Source: Gammaproteobacteria bacterium | GTDB lineage: Bacteria > Pseudomonadota > Gammaproteobacteria > DSM-16500 | Assembly (NCBI GenBank): GCA_021323555.1 | Contig: JAJONP010000174.1 | Span: 1 to 6,930 of the forward strand | Length of the DNA stretch: 6,930 nucleotides | Direction: 5' to 3' | Shown: positions 1 through 6,930 of the stretch, piece after piece | Layout of the letters: each line of letters starts with the position of its first letter | Position numbering within the stretch: position 1 is the stretch's first letter | The notes under the pieces: generated by a model | Told to the model about the DNA's origin: nothing | The model's database searches: none | What the model saw: the letters and a program-made list of their open reading frames with translations, nothing else | Program-made: the position numbers and the translations under genes

Positions 1-55
1 TTTTACTGCGTAGTAATTTAAATTTTGTATAGTTTATAACCTAACCCCTGCAAAT

Positions 56-69
56 ACAATAGCTATTGT
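56..69. repeat. 14-bp perfect palindrome downstream of mltG
   Basis: ACAATAGCTATTGT is its own reverse complement and lies about 40 nt past the mltG stop. As RNA it would need a minimal loop, leaving roughly a 5-bp AU-rich stem, and no U-run follows on the minus strand, so it is a poor intrinsic terminator. A protein-binding site is possible. The rest of 1-108 shows no gene; a small TTACT/AGTAA inverted repeat lies at 3-16. Confidence 0.4.
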
Positions 70-108
70 TAATCTGGACAACTCTATTTTAATTGATTGA
101 CAATCTAT

Positions 109-1200
109 CTATAACTCTCTAGGCAGCGGGAATTCTGTCATCCGCTCCGAAAATAATTTTAATAAATAATATCGTATCAATGTATTATTAAAAAATTGCC
201 CGCGTAATTTTTTAGAGATGGCCACTGCAATATTATGCTCAGCCAATGTTTTTGAAAATTGATGCGGGCCATCTTTTCCTCGGCGTGCCACAAAAAATAA
301 ATAATCGTGATGTTCAGGATGCACAGATGCCATGATGGATTCTTCACTCGGCATGGAGATAGGTGTAGGCGGTAATCCTAAGCGGGTGTAAGTATTATAA
401 GGCGTATCTTCCCGCAAATTTTCTTTATAAATGGTGCCATTAAATCGTGTGCCTAGACCATAAATAACGGTAGGGTCAATTTGCAGTCGCATATTTTTAT
501 GTAGCCGATTAATAATAACACCCGTAATCGTAGGGCGCTCACTGTCAAATTCTGTTTCTTTCTCGACCATGGAAGCCACAATAAGCGCTTCATAGCTATT
601 TTTAAAAGGTAAATCCGCATCGTGGCTTGCCCATGCAACCGCAAGCTTCGCTTGCATTACTTTAAAAGCACGTTTCAACAATGAAAGATCTGTCGTTCCG
701 CTTGCGAAATAATAGGTATCAGGATAAAACTGGCCTTCAGGTGATACACCAGGTTGTCCTAAATAACGCATTAAAGCGGAATCACTTAAATTTTGTGAAG
801 TGTGCTTGAAATGCCTTTCTTGCAATAAAGCAGCACGTAATTGCCTCATGTTCCAGCCTGGAACAATACTAAACTCATGATAAACTAACCCACTGCCCGT
901 CAGCAGTTGGGTAAGAATTTTGTAAGCATTCGCGCCTTGAGGAAAGAGATATTCACCCGCTTTAAGATCATACCCGCCTCCACGTAAATCAATTAATATA
1001 CGAAAAAATAAGCGGTTTTTGATTATATTTTTAAAATATAAATCATCGATGACTGATTGAATTTTCTCGCCTGGATGAACGGTATATTGATAACCTTGTT
1101 CATCTAAAATAAGAGGTGAAAATAAAGACCGAAACGCTGTTACGAATCCAGTGACGAGCAATATAAAAAAAACAGCAAACGCAATGCGCTGCTTTGTCAT
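109..1200 (-). CDS. mltG: Endolytic murein transglycosylase MltG (YceG family)
   Basis: MltG cleaves nascent glycan strands at the inner membrane and is thought to set strand length as a terminase. The 363-residue product begins with a short cytoplasmic end and one membrane segment (about residues 6-23, [18 protein letters not shown]), followed by a periplasmic LysM-like part (about 38-110) and the YceG catalytic domain. The active-site motif ASMVEKETE is at 209-217, with the catalytic glutamate among E213/E215, followed by [21 protein letters not shown] (229-250) and the [10 protein letters not shown] block (276-285). After FSKTLAEHN (315-323), near where E. coli MltG (340 residues) ends, about 30 further basic and hydrophobic residues follow. 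Start ATG 1198-1200 overlaps the fabF stop as ATGA. In relatives tmk commonly follows; here 108 non-coding nt follow. Confidence 0.95.
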   Translation of the reverse strand: MTKQRIAFAVFFILLVTGFVTAFRSLFSPLILDEQGYQYTVHPGEKIQSVIDDLYFKNIIKNRLFFRILIDLRGGGYDLKAGEYLFPQGANAYKILTQLLTGSGLVYHEFSIVPGWNMRQLRAALLQERHFKHTSQNLSDSALMRYLGQPGVSPEGQFYPDTYYFASGTTDLSLLKRAFKVMQAKLAVAWASHDADLPFKNSYEALIVASMVEKETEFDSERPTITGVIINRLHKNMRLQIDPTVIYGLGTRFNGTIYKENLREDTPYNTYTRLGLPPTPISMPSEESIMASVHPEHHDYLFFVARRGKDGPHQFSKTLAEHNIAVAISKKLRGQFFNNTLIRYYLLKLFSERMTEFPLPREL

Positions 1201-2444
1201 GAGCCATCAAACCGACGAAATAAAAGTGTTCCGTTTGTTCCACCAAAACCAAATGAATTAGATAATGCAGCACGAATTTGTCTAGGCTGAGCTTGGTGGG
1301 GTACAAAATTCAAATCGCAATTTTCAGAAGGCTCATCTAAATTAATCGTTGGAGGCGCTACTTGATCACGAATGGCTAGCACGGTAAATGCTGCTTCCAC
1401 CGCACCTGCTGCACCTAATAAATGCCCCGTCATTGATTTAGTAGAACTCACAGCAAGTTTATAAGCATGATCACCAAAACTGCGTTTAATCGCTAATACT
1501 TCTAACTCATCACCCACCGGGGTTGAAGTGGCATGTGCATTGATATAGTCCACTTGGTCAGGTGTCATGCCCGCATCCGCTAATGCGCTATCTGTTGCAA
1601 GTGCTGCGCCTAAACCTTCTGAATGTGGCGATGTGATATGCGTGGCATCTGCACTCATGCCAAAACCCGCAAGCTCCGCATAAATTTTCGCACCACGTTT
1701 TGTAGCATGTTCCATACTTTCCAACACGAGAATTCCTGCGCCATCCCCCAACACAAAACCATCACGATCTTTGTCCCAGGGACGACTTGCTTTTTGAGGT
1801 TCATCATTACGCGTTGAAAGAGCGCGCAAGGCAGCAAAACCACTGACGCCTAATTGAGTGGTCGCCATTTCCGAACCACCTGCCACCATCACATCTGCAT
1901 CACCATAAGCAATAGAACGCGCAGCAAGACCAATATTATGAGTGCCTGTTGTACACGCAGAAACAACCGAAATATTAGGGCCTCGCATGCCATACATAAT
2001 GGAAAGATTACCTGCAATCATGTTAATAAGGGCTGCAGGAATAAAAAAAGGAGAAATACGACGAGGGCCCGAGTCGAGCAAAATACCATGTGATTTCTCA
2101 ATCATTGGCAAACCGCCAATCCCTGAACCAATAGCCAGCCCAATACGATGTGCATTATTTTCAGTAATTTCTAAGCCTGCATCTTTAATCGCCTGAACAC
2201 CCGCAGCAATACCATATTGAATAAAAATATCACGTTTACGCGCGTCTTTTTCAAGCATATAAGGAAGTGGATCGAATCCTTTGACGCTGCTACAGATATG
2301 ACAACTGATAGCAGATGGATCGAATTGATCAATCCGATGCACGCCATTCTTTCCTGCTAAGATAGCATTCCAAGTCTCTTCCACATTGAGACCTAAAGGT
2401 GTAACCATTCCTAAGCCAGTTACAACCACGCGTTTTTTATTCAA
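1197..2444 (-). CDS. fabF: 3-oxoacyl-[ACP] synthase II (KAS II), TTG start
   Basis: FabF condenses malonyl-ACP with acyl-ACP in chain elongation; in E. coli it also governs temperature control of unsaturated fatty acids. The 415-residue product matches family length (E. coli 413). The Cys-His-His active site is visible: C164 in [11 protein letters not shown]304 in [12 protein letters not shown] and H341 in [12 protein letters not shown], with K336 in SSTKSMTG. The C-terminal gate-region [14 protein letters not shown] is present. The start is TTG with AAGGAG 7 nt upstream, and the family-typical N-terminus follows directly. The TGA stop overlaps the mltG ATG by 4 nt (1197-1200), so mltG is probably translationally coupled. 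The [11 protein letters not shown] signature and length fit FabF better than FabB. Confidence 0.97.
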   Translation of the reverse strand: MNKKRVVVTGLGMVTPLGLNVEETWNAILAGKNGVHRIDQFDPSAISCHICSSVKGFDPLPYMLEKDARKRDIFIQYGIAAGVQAIKDAGLEITENNAHRIGLAIGSGIGGLPMIEKSHGILLDSGPRRISPFFIPAALINMIAGNLSIMYGMRGPNISVVSACTTGTHNIGLAARSIAYGDADVMVAGGSEMATTQLGVSGFAALRALSTRNDEPQKASRPWDKDRDGFVLGDGAGILVLESMEHATKRGAKIYAELAGFGMSADATHITSPHSEGLGAALATDSALADAGMTPDQVDYINAHATSTPVGDELEVLAIKRSFGDHAYKLAVSSTKSMTGHLLGAAGAVEAAFTVLAIRDQVAPPTINLDEPSENCDLNFVPHQAQPRQIRAALSNSFGFGGTNGTLLFRRFDGS

Positions 2445-2476
2445 AACCAGGCTCCTTTTCGTAATTTTTTGCGCAT
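2441..2476 (-). CDS. Possible 11-codon leader ORF overlapping the fabF start
   Basis: In the acpP-fabF gap, ATG at 2474-2476 opens the frame [11 protein letters not shown] and ends in TGA at 2441-2443. That stop overlaps the fabF TTG start (2442-2444) as TTGA, resembling the ATGA overlap between fabF and mltG. AAGAGG lies about 9 nt upstream of its ATG. The AAGGAG used by fabF lies inside it (codons for K-G). It could couple fabF translation to an upstream start, or it may be a chance frame; no family is recognised. Confidence 0.25.
   Translation of the reverse strand: MRKKLRKGAWF
2452..2457 (-). promoter_or_regulatory. Shine-Dalgarno supporting the TTG start of fabF
   Basis: AAGGAG on the minus strand lies 7 nt before TTG 2442-2444. 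No ATG or GTG at a comparable position gives the N-terminus [17 protein letters not shown], so this site decides the start. Confidence 0.75.
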
Positions 2477-2520
2477 GTTTAAAAACCTCTTGAATGCTTA
2501 ATTCTCTCTGCTCCTTATTC

Positions 2521-2772
2521 TTAACTGTGTTCTTTTAAATGCGCGTTAATATATTCTATTGCTTGTTTAATAGTCTTTATTTCTTCAGCATCTTCATCTG
2601 GAATTTCAGTTTCAAATTCTTCTTCCAATGCCATCACTAACTCTACTGTATCTAATGAATCTGCTCCCAAATCATCCACAAAAGAAGCATCACTTGTCAC
2701 CTCTTCTTCTTTAACGCCAAGCTGTTCAATCACAATTTTTTTGACTCGTTGCTCTACTGTACTTGTACTCAT
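2521..2772 (-). CDS. acpP: Acyl carrier protein
   Basis: ACP carries the growing acyl chain on a phosphopantetheine arm and delivers substrates to FabD, FabH, FabF, FabG and PlsX. From ATG 2770-2772 the product is 83 residues. S39 in [20 protein letters not shown] is the attachment serine, helix II is the classic acidic recognition helix, and the tail contains [19 protein letters not shown]. An upstream in-frame ATG at 2811 would add 13 residues ([13 protein letters not shown]) not found in ACPs. The inner start is preferred because it gives family length and has AGAAGGA 4 nt upstream (2777-2783), with a second AAGGAG at 2784-2789. The stop is TAA at 2521-2523. The 76-nt gap to fabF holds a possible leader ORF. 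Confidence 0.97.
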   Translation of the reverse strand: MSTSTVEQRVKKIVIEQLGVKEEEVTSDASFVDDLGADSLDTVELVMALEEEFETEIPDEDAEEIKTIKQAIEYINAHLKEHS

Positions 2773-2883
2773 ATAATCCTTCTCTCCTTCACTAATAAAA
2801 AATAACGTCACTATTCAACAGGACGATAAATAGATAAAAAACTGTTTGTGCCTATTCAAAAGCCTCGTGAACGCTCACCGTTG

Positions 2884-2911
2884 TTATCGTAGTTTATGTA
2901 AAAAACGATAA
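2884..2911. repeat. 7-bp inverted repeat upstream of acpP
   Basis: TTATCGT at 2884-2890 and ACGATAA at 2905-2911 are exact reverse complements with a 14-nt gap. A third copy, ACGATAA, lies at 2823-2829. The two arms bracket the weak candidate -10 box at 2891-2896, the geometry of an operator, but I do not recognise a known regulator site. Chance is possible in this AT-rich stretch. Confidence 0.4.
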
Positions 2912-2918
2912 GTTGCAA
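2891..2918 (-). promoter_or_regulatory. Weak candidate sigma-70 promoter for acpP-fabF-mltG
   Basis: TTGCAA (2918 to 2913) and TAAACT (2896 to 2891) are separated by 16 nt, each matching four of six consensus bases. A second weak candidate, TTGAAT (2859 to 2854) with TATCTA (2836 to 2831) and 17-nt spacing, lies nearer acpP. This 201-nt spacer (2773-2973) is the longest gap in the operon and carries no gene. acpP is usually expressed more strongly than its neighbours, so a separate promoter here is plausible. The sequence match alone is weak. Confidence 0.3.
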
Positions 2919-2973
2919 GTTGAATTTGCTATTTATATGCCCATCACATGTAATTCATAGAGAATCGCTGGCT

Positions 2974-3677
<704 letters not shown>

Positions 3678-4619
3678 CTAGTGAGCTCCTTGTACTGTAA
3701 GGCGTAAATTCTCGAGATCTGAAGTATGCATTAATTCTATTTCAGCAACTATCCGTTTGTTTAAGCCTGTTAAAACTTTACCTGGCCCACATTCTACAAT
3801 AGATTCAATAGCGTTTTCTGCAAATTTTTTGATTATTTCAACCCAACGCACAGGCATAAATAACTGTCTTACAAGTCCATCGCGAACTCTATCTGCGTCT
3901 GTATATATCTCAACATCGACATTATTAATGACTGGAATCAACGGTGCTTGAACAGGAATAGTCGCTATAATTTCTTTTAATTTTTCCGCAGCAGGTTTCA
4001 TCAATGCACAATGCGAAGGCACGCTTACAGGTAATAGCTTTACCAGCCGTGCGCCTTCTGCTTTTGCCAAAATCATAGCACGCTCAACAGCTACTTTGTG
4101 ACCCGCGATGACCACTTGTCCTGGGCTATTAAAATTCGCAGGAGTTAATACTTCATCTGCTAGAATGGCCTTTTCACAAATCGCTTGCACAGCCGCATCA
4201 TCCAACCCAACAATCGCAGCCAACGCACCCTGCCCCACCGGCATAGCTTCTGTCATGAACTTGCCGCGGGCTGCAACAAGCCGTACTGCATCTGAAAACC
4301 TTAATGCTTGAGCGCAAACTAATGCAGCATATTCACCTACGCTGTGGCCAGCCAATAACGCGGGATGATTTTTATCATGAGCCATAAGTATGCGCCATAT
4401 GGCATAAGAGCCTGCAAGTAATGCGGGCTGCGTATACACAGTTTGATCTAATATCTCGGCAGTCCCTTGTTGCACTAATTTCCATAAATCATAACCCAGC
4501 ACACTGGATGCTTCGGCATAAGTCGCCTCAATTTCAGGAAATTCATGGGCAATGTCAGCGAGCATACCCACTGTTTGTGAACCTTGCCCTGGAAAAACTA
4601 TAGCAAATTTTTTCATCAT
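3678..4619 (-). CDS. fabD: Malonyl-CoA:ACP malonyltransferase
   Basis: FabD moves malonyl from malonyl-CoA to the phosphopantetheine of ACP, supplying every elongation step. At 313 residues it is close to the E. coli length (309). Visible are GQGSQ (11-15), the nucleophile S93 in GHSVGEY (most relatives have GHSLGEY), R118 in AARGK, H203 in VPSHCALM, Q252 in VRQLFMPV and the C-terminal GPGKVLTGLNKRI. These match E. coli S92, R117, H201 and Q250. There are two adjacent ATG codons (MMKK), so the true start could be at 4619 or 4616. The TAG stop at 3678-3680 abuts the fabG ATG with no gap. The gene looks intact; its ribosome-binding site lies in the upstream repeat element. Confidence 0.97.
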   Translation of the reverse strand: MMKKFAIVFPGQGSQTVGMLADIAHEFPEIEATYAEASSVLGYDLWKLVQQGTAEILDQTVYTQPALLAGSYAIWRILMAHDKNHPALLAGHSVGEYAALVCAQALRFSDAVRLVAARGKFMTEAMPVGQGALAAIVGLDDAAVQAICEKAILADEVLTPANFNSPGQVVIAGHKVAVERAMILAKAEGARLVKLLPVSVPSHCALMKPAAEKLKEIIATIPVQAPLIPVINNVDVEIYTDADRVRDGLVRQLFMPVRWVEIIKKFAENAIESIVECGPGKVLTGLNKRIVAEIELMHTSDLENLRLTVQGAH

Positions 4620-4624
4620 CTAAA

Positions 4625-4630
4625 CCCTCA
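4625..4630 (-). promoter_or_regulatory. Ribosome-binding site of fabD, lying inside the repeat element
   Basis: On the minus strand TGAGGG lies 5 nt before the first ATG of fabD (4617-4619) and 8 nt before the second (4614-4616). It is the reverse complement of the CCCTCA that opens the repeat consensus, so the repeat itself seems to provide the Shine-Dalgarno sequence. The spacing fits either start, the second slightly better. Confidence 0.55.
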
Positions 4631-4636
4631 CCCTAG

Positions 4637-4671
4637 CCCTCTCCCCTCGCAAAAAACGCTCCGGGAGAGGG
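4637..4671. repeat. Perfect 9-bp inverted repeat (GC-rich hairpin) in the fabH-fabD spacer
   Basis: CCCTCTCCC at 4637-4645 is the exact reverse complement of GGGAGAGGG at 4663-4671, with a 17-nt loop. In the minus-strand transcript it would form a strong hairpin lying 17 nt before the fabD start. There is no U-run directly after the stem, so it does not look like an intrinsic terminator. It could tune fabD translation or mRNA stability, which is inference. Confidence 0.75.
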
Positions 4672-4678
4672 GACGATC

Positions 4679-4709
4679 TTAAGCAGTGTTCTCTCTCCTC
4701 TCAATGACG
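4679..4709. repeat. Imperfect direct repeat, copy A
   Basis: TTAAGCAGTGTTCTCTCTCC followed by TCTCAATGACG. It matches copy B at 4728-4760 in the leading TTAAGCAG, the pyrimidine-rich CTCTCC centre and the closing CAAT-ACG, with a few substitutions and a 2-nt length difference. Confidence 0.65.
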
Positions 4710-4727
4710 AAACTTAAGAAAACAATT

Positions 4728-4760
4728 TTAAGCAGCGCTTGCTCTCCCCTCGCAATAACG
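4728..4760. repeat. Imperfect direct repeat, copy B
   Basis: TTAAGCAGCGCTTGCTCTCC followed by CCTCGCAATAACG. It is the partner of copy A at 4679-4709. Its CTCTCCCCTCGCAA-AACG half also matches the left part of the hairpin unit at 4641-4658, so three related units lie in about 120 nt. Confidence 0.65.
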
Positions 4761-4777
4761 GGAACAGAATTAATATT

Positions 4778-5716
4778 TTAGTATTTTATAAGGGCCGAAC
4801 CCCATGTCAATCCGCCGCCGATTCCTTCAAGCAATAAAGTATCTCCACGTTTGATACGTTTATCCCGTACAGCCTCATCTAATGCAAGAGGAATAGAAGC
4901 AGCAGAAGTATTACCTTGCTTATCCAATGTAATAATAACTCGTTCCATGGATAAATCTAATTTTTTTGCCATCGCTTCAATAATACGAATATTTGCCTGA
5001 TGCGGCACTAACCAATCAATATCTGATTTCTGTAAGTAATTCGCAGCTAATGTTTCATCAAACAAATCATCTAGCATATTAACGGCAAGTTTAAATAATT
5101 GGTTACCTTTCATTTGCATATACCCCGTTGGAGTATCTAGCGATAATATATCTTTATGCGTGCCGTCTGCATGTAAATGTGTGGATAGAATACCAGGTTC
5201 TTGGCTTTTACCTAAAAGAACAGCAGCTGCACCATCTCCAAACAAAACAGCGACACTTCTGTCGTTCCAATCAACAACTCTTGTCATGACTTCGCTACCA
5301 ATCACTAACGCATTATTCACCTTACCTTGACGAATAAATTGATCGGCAATACTCATCGCATAAACAAAACCCGTACAAGCAACTGAATTCAAATCAAATG
5401 CCGGACATCCCGCAATGTTTAAGCGTTGCTGCAACAAACAAGCAGTACTTGGGAATGTTTTGTCAGGTGTTGTAGTCGCTATAATAATTAAACCAATATC
5501 ACTTGCCTCAATTCCTGCTGCAGACATCGCGGCAAGTGCGGCCATTTCAGCCATGCTGAGCGCCGTTTCATCTGACGCTGCAATATGCCGTTGATGTATA
5601 CCAGTGCGTTTTACAATCCAATCGTGAGAGGTATCAAGCATTTTTTCTAAATCAAAATTCGTTAGAATTTTTTTAGGTAGATAACTCCCTGTTCCTATTA
5701 TTTTTGAATAATTCAT
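4778..5716 (-). CDS. fabH: 3-oxoacyl-[ACP] synthase III (KAS III)
   Basis: FabH starts fatty-acid synthesis by condensing acetyl-CoA with malonyl-ACP in the cytosol. The 312-residue product is near the E. coli length of 317. The catalytic Cys-His-Asn triad is visible: C114 in SVACTGF, H239 in VPHQANIRI and N269 in KQGNTSAAS. The N-terminal IIGTGSYLP, the DWIVKRTGI block and the C-terminal [16 protein letters not shown] are typical of the family. The ATG lies 4 nt after the plsX stop. I see no convincing Shine-Dalgarno before it (AAAGTTAATAGT), so it may depend on ribosomes coming from plsX. It is followed by a 158-nt repeat-rich spacer rather than directly by fabD. Confidence 0.97.
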   Translation of the reverse strand: MNYSKIIGTGSYLPKKILTNFDLEKMLDTSHDWIVKRTGIHQRHIAASDETALSMAEMAALAAMSAAGIEASDIGLIIIATTTPDKTFPSTACLLQQRLNIAGCPAFDLNSVACTGFVYAMSIADQFIRQGKVNNALVIGSEVMTRVVDWNDRSVAVLFGDGAAAVLLGKSQEPGILSTHLHADGTHKDILSLDTPTGYMQMKGNQLFKLAVNMLDDLFDETLAANYLQKSDIDWLVPHQANIRIIEAMAKKLDLSMERVIITLDKQGNTSAASIPLALDEAVRDKRIKRGDTLLLEGIGGGLTWGSALIKY

Positions 5717-5720
5717 ACTA

Positions 5721-6752
5721 TTAACTTTTATAAGATTTCAATAATGCTTCGACTCGCCTACTCATCAATTCAGTCACATCTTTCTCAACTTGTACAATGG
5801 CTTCCTCAATCGCACAGGCAAATGCTTGTATCTTGGCACTACCATGACTTTTAACAACAATCCCTTTCAAGCCAATGAAGCTGGCGCCATTGTAACGATC
5901 AGGATCAATACGTTTCGTCAATGATTTAATCACAGGCAAAGCAAGCAACGCAATAAACTTAGAAAATAAATTCTTATAAAAAGCTTCTTTAATCAGTTGC
6001 TTAATAAAACTTGCGACACCTTCAGTGGTTTTTAATGCGATATTACCGACAAAACCGTCACAGACAATGACATCTGCTTTACCATCATAAATTTTATTGC
6101 CTTCAATATAGCCCATATAATTAATAACAGTGGCATTCGCTAAAAGCGCTGCTGTGGCTTTCACTTGTTCATTGCCTTTGATAGCTTCTTCGCCAATATT
6201 TAACAGGCATACAGTTGGGTTAGGAATATTATCGACTGCAGAGGCAAGCACAGAACCCATCACAGCAAATTGAAATAAATGGTCGGCAGTGCAATCGACA
6301 TTGGCGCCTAAATCCAACATTCGCATGTTTTTAGTACCCACTCGCGTAGGAAAAGTTGAAATAATCGCAGGACGATCGATACCAGGTAAGGTTTTTAAAA
6401 CAAAGCGCGCTGTTGCCATCAAAGCGCCTGTATTTCCAGCACTCACACAGGCTTCTGCCTTCCCTTCTTTCACTAAATTAATAGCGACTCGCATGGATGA
6501 ATCTTTCTTGGTACGTAACGCAATAGCAGGTGCTTCATCCATCTCGACTCGTTGTGATGTATGATGGATCGTTAATCTTGAATGATTTTGCACCTGCCGC
6601 GCATTCAGTTCTTGTTGTATAAGGGCTTGGTCACCCACTAAAATGAGATGCAGCGCAGGATGTTTAGCTAACGCTACCAAAGCAGCAGGTACGGTCACAG
6701 AAGAGCCGTGGTCTCCTCCCATAGCGTCCACTGCGATGGTAATAGTTTTCAA
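5721..6752 (-). CDS. plsX: Phosphate acyltransferase PlsX (TTG start)
   Basis: PlsX makes acyl-phosphate from acyl-ACP and inorganic phosphate, feeding the PlsY step of phosphatidic acid synthesis; it is a peripheral membrane enzyme. The 343-residue product is close to family length (E. coli about 356). Visible family blocks are VDAMGGDH (8-15), SAGNTGA (104-110), LLNIGEE (183-189), CDGFVGN (231-237) and [13 protein letters not shown] (294-306). The start codon is TTG (plus strand caa at 6750-6752). It is supported by the N-terminus [14 protein letters not shown], which has the right family length, and by a weak AAGAG at 6761-6765, 8 nt upstream, inside the end of rpmF. The gene is 5 nt after rpmF and 4 nt before fabH, so coupled translation is likely. 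No damage seen. Confidence 0.96.
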   Translation of the reverse strand: MKTITIAVDAMGGDHGSSVTVPAALVALAKHPALHLILVGDQALIQQELNARQVQNHSRLTIHHTSQRVEMDEAPAIALRTKKDSSMRVAINLVKEGKAEACVSAGNTGALMATARFVLKTLPGIDRPAIISTFPTRVGTKNMRMLDLGANVDCTADHLFQFAVMGSVLASAVDNIPNPTVCLLNIGEEAIKGNEQVKATAALLANATVINYMGYIEGNKIYDGKADVIVCDGFVGNIALKTTEGVASFIKQLIKEAFYKNLFSKFIALLALPVIKSLTKRIDPDRYNGASFIGLKGIVVKSHGSAKIQAFACAIEEAIVQVEKDVTELMSRRVEALLKSYKS

Positions 6753-6757
6753 ATGAA

Positions 6758-6930
6758 TTACTCTTCGTCTTGTTCTTCGCGAACAGTATGATTGCGCGCA
6801 ATCACTTCCCGTCCCTTATAATAGCCTTGCGGGCTCACGTGATGAAAACGGTTTGTTTCACCCGTTCCGCGATCCACAGACAATGCGGGAACTGCTAGCG
6901 CAGAATTTGCATTACGGCGCATATTCCGAC
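6758..6930 (-). CDS. rpmF: 50S ribosomal protein L32, 5' end cut off by window edge
   Basis: Structural protein of the large ribosomal subunit. The visible 56 residues read in frame to a TAA at 6758-6760. They contain [19 protein letters not shown], aligning with the MRRSHDAL...LSVD part of E. coli L32, followed by [16 protein letters not shown], matching the family's HHITADGYYRGRKVIA ending. About a dozen N-terminal residues lie outside the window. The protein runs some ten residues beyond the usual VIAK end, with an acidic tail (EEQDEE). The stop lies 5 nt before the plsX start, and rpmF directly before plsX is the standard gammaproteobacterial order. The identification rests on motif matches recalled from the family. 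Confidence 0.93.
   Translation of the reverse strand, partial: RNMRRNANSALAVPALSVDRGTGETNRFHHVSPQGYYKGREVIARNHTVREEQDEE

Larger units (their letters stand above)
4620..4777. repeat. REP-like repetitive intergenic element between fabH and fabD
   Basis: This 158-nt spacer has no credible gene. On the plus strand it starts with CCCTCACCCTAGCCCTCTCCC-type sequence, which resembles dispersed intergenic repeats seen in many proteobacteria. It contains a perfect 9-bp inverted repeat and three related units with the core CTCTCC(C)CTCGCAA..ACG (near 4639-4658, 4690-4709 and 4741-4760). Read on the minus strand, the units begin GTTATTGCGAGGGG or GTCATTGAGAGGAG, reminiscent of the widespread GTCATTGCGAGG repeats. 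Whether it is dispersed in this genome cannot be seen from one window. Confidence 0.7.

Noticed and set aside
3..16. Intrinsic terminator TTACT-GCGT-AGTAA at the left edge
   Set aside because: The stem is only 5 bp and AU-rich, and on the minus strand it lacks a following U-run within the window.
1854..2196. Plus-strand open frames of 79-84 codons opposite fabF
   Set aside because: They are antisense shadows of a strongly conserved fabF; their translations show no recognisable domain.
2773..2811. Longer ACP starting at the ATG at 2811
   Set aside because: It would add 13 residues absent from ACPs, and the inner ATG at 2772 has a good ribosome-binding site and gives family length.
4621..4760. 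CRISPR-like array from the repeated units in the fabH-fabD spacer
   Set aside because: Only three diverged units of unequal length and spacing, with no conserved repeat or unique equal-sized spacers; REP-like DNA fits better.
6289..6564. Plus-strand 91-codon frame opposite plsX
   Set aside because: It lies wholly opposite conserved PlsX blocks, including SAGNTGA, and shows no recognisable domain.

Overview
The window holds one long minus-strand block of lipid-synthesis genes from a gammaproteobacterium. Read in the direction of transcription (high to low coordinates) the order is rpmF (partial), plsX, fabH, fabD, fabG (broken), acpP, fabF, mltG. This is the classical gammaproteobacterial fatty-acid cluster. 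The moderately AT-rich composition, the protein sequences and the gene order fit a Legionellales/Coxiellaceae-like organism, but that placement is an inference from memory and not a computed phylogeny. Every substantial gene lies on the minus strand, and plus-strand open frames look like shadows of these genes.

Layout. 6758-6930 is the 3' part of rpmF (ribosomal protein L32), followed after 5 nt by plsX (TTG start). fabH follows after 4 nt. A 158-nt spacer (4620-4777) then interrupts the packed operon; it is filled with REP-like repetitive DNA containing a GC-rich hairpin and three related repeat units. fabD and fabG abut exactly (TAG then ATG). fabG has lost about 40 nt near its 3' end, which shifts the frame; the conserved C-terminal end remains readable in another frame down to 2974. 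A 201-nt spacer with possible promoters and a thrice-repeated heptamer precedes acpP. A 76-nt gap with a possible 11-codon leader ORF precedes fabF (TTG start). fabF and mltG overlap by ATGA. The last 108 nt (1-108) carry no gene, although tmk often follows mltG in relatives.

How the genes work together. FabD loads malonyl onto ACP (acpP), FabH starts chains from acetyl-CoA and malonyl-ACP, FabF elongates, FabG reduces the 3-ketoacyl-ACP, and PlsX turns acyl-ACP into acyl-phosphate for phospholipid synthesis. MltG cuts nascent peptidoglycan at the inner membrane. Catalytic residues are visible in FabD, FabH, FabF and ACP, so these look functional. The exception is FabG, normally essential: its catalytic Ser-Tyr-Lys is intact but the substrate-lid and C-terminal oligomerisation region is out of frame.

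I see no undescribed multi-gene system. The observations worth a second look are the fabG lesion, the repeat element that apparently supplies the fabD ribosome-binding site, and the small regulatory-looking elements before acpP and fabF.
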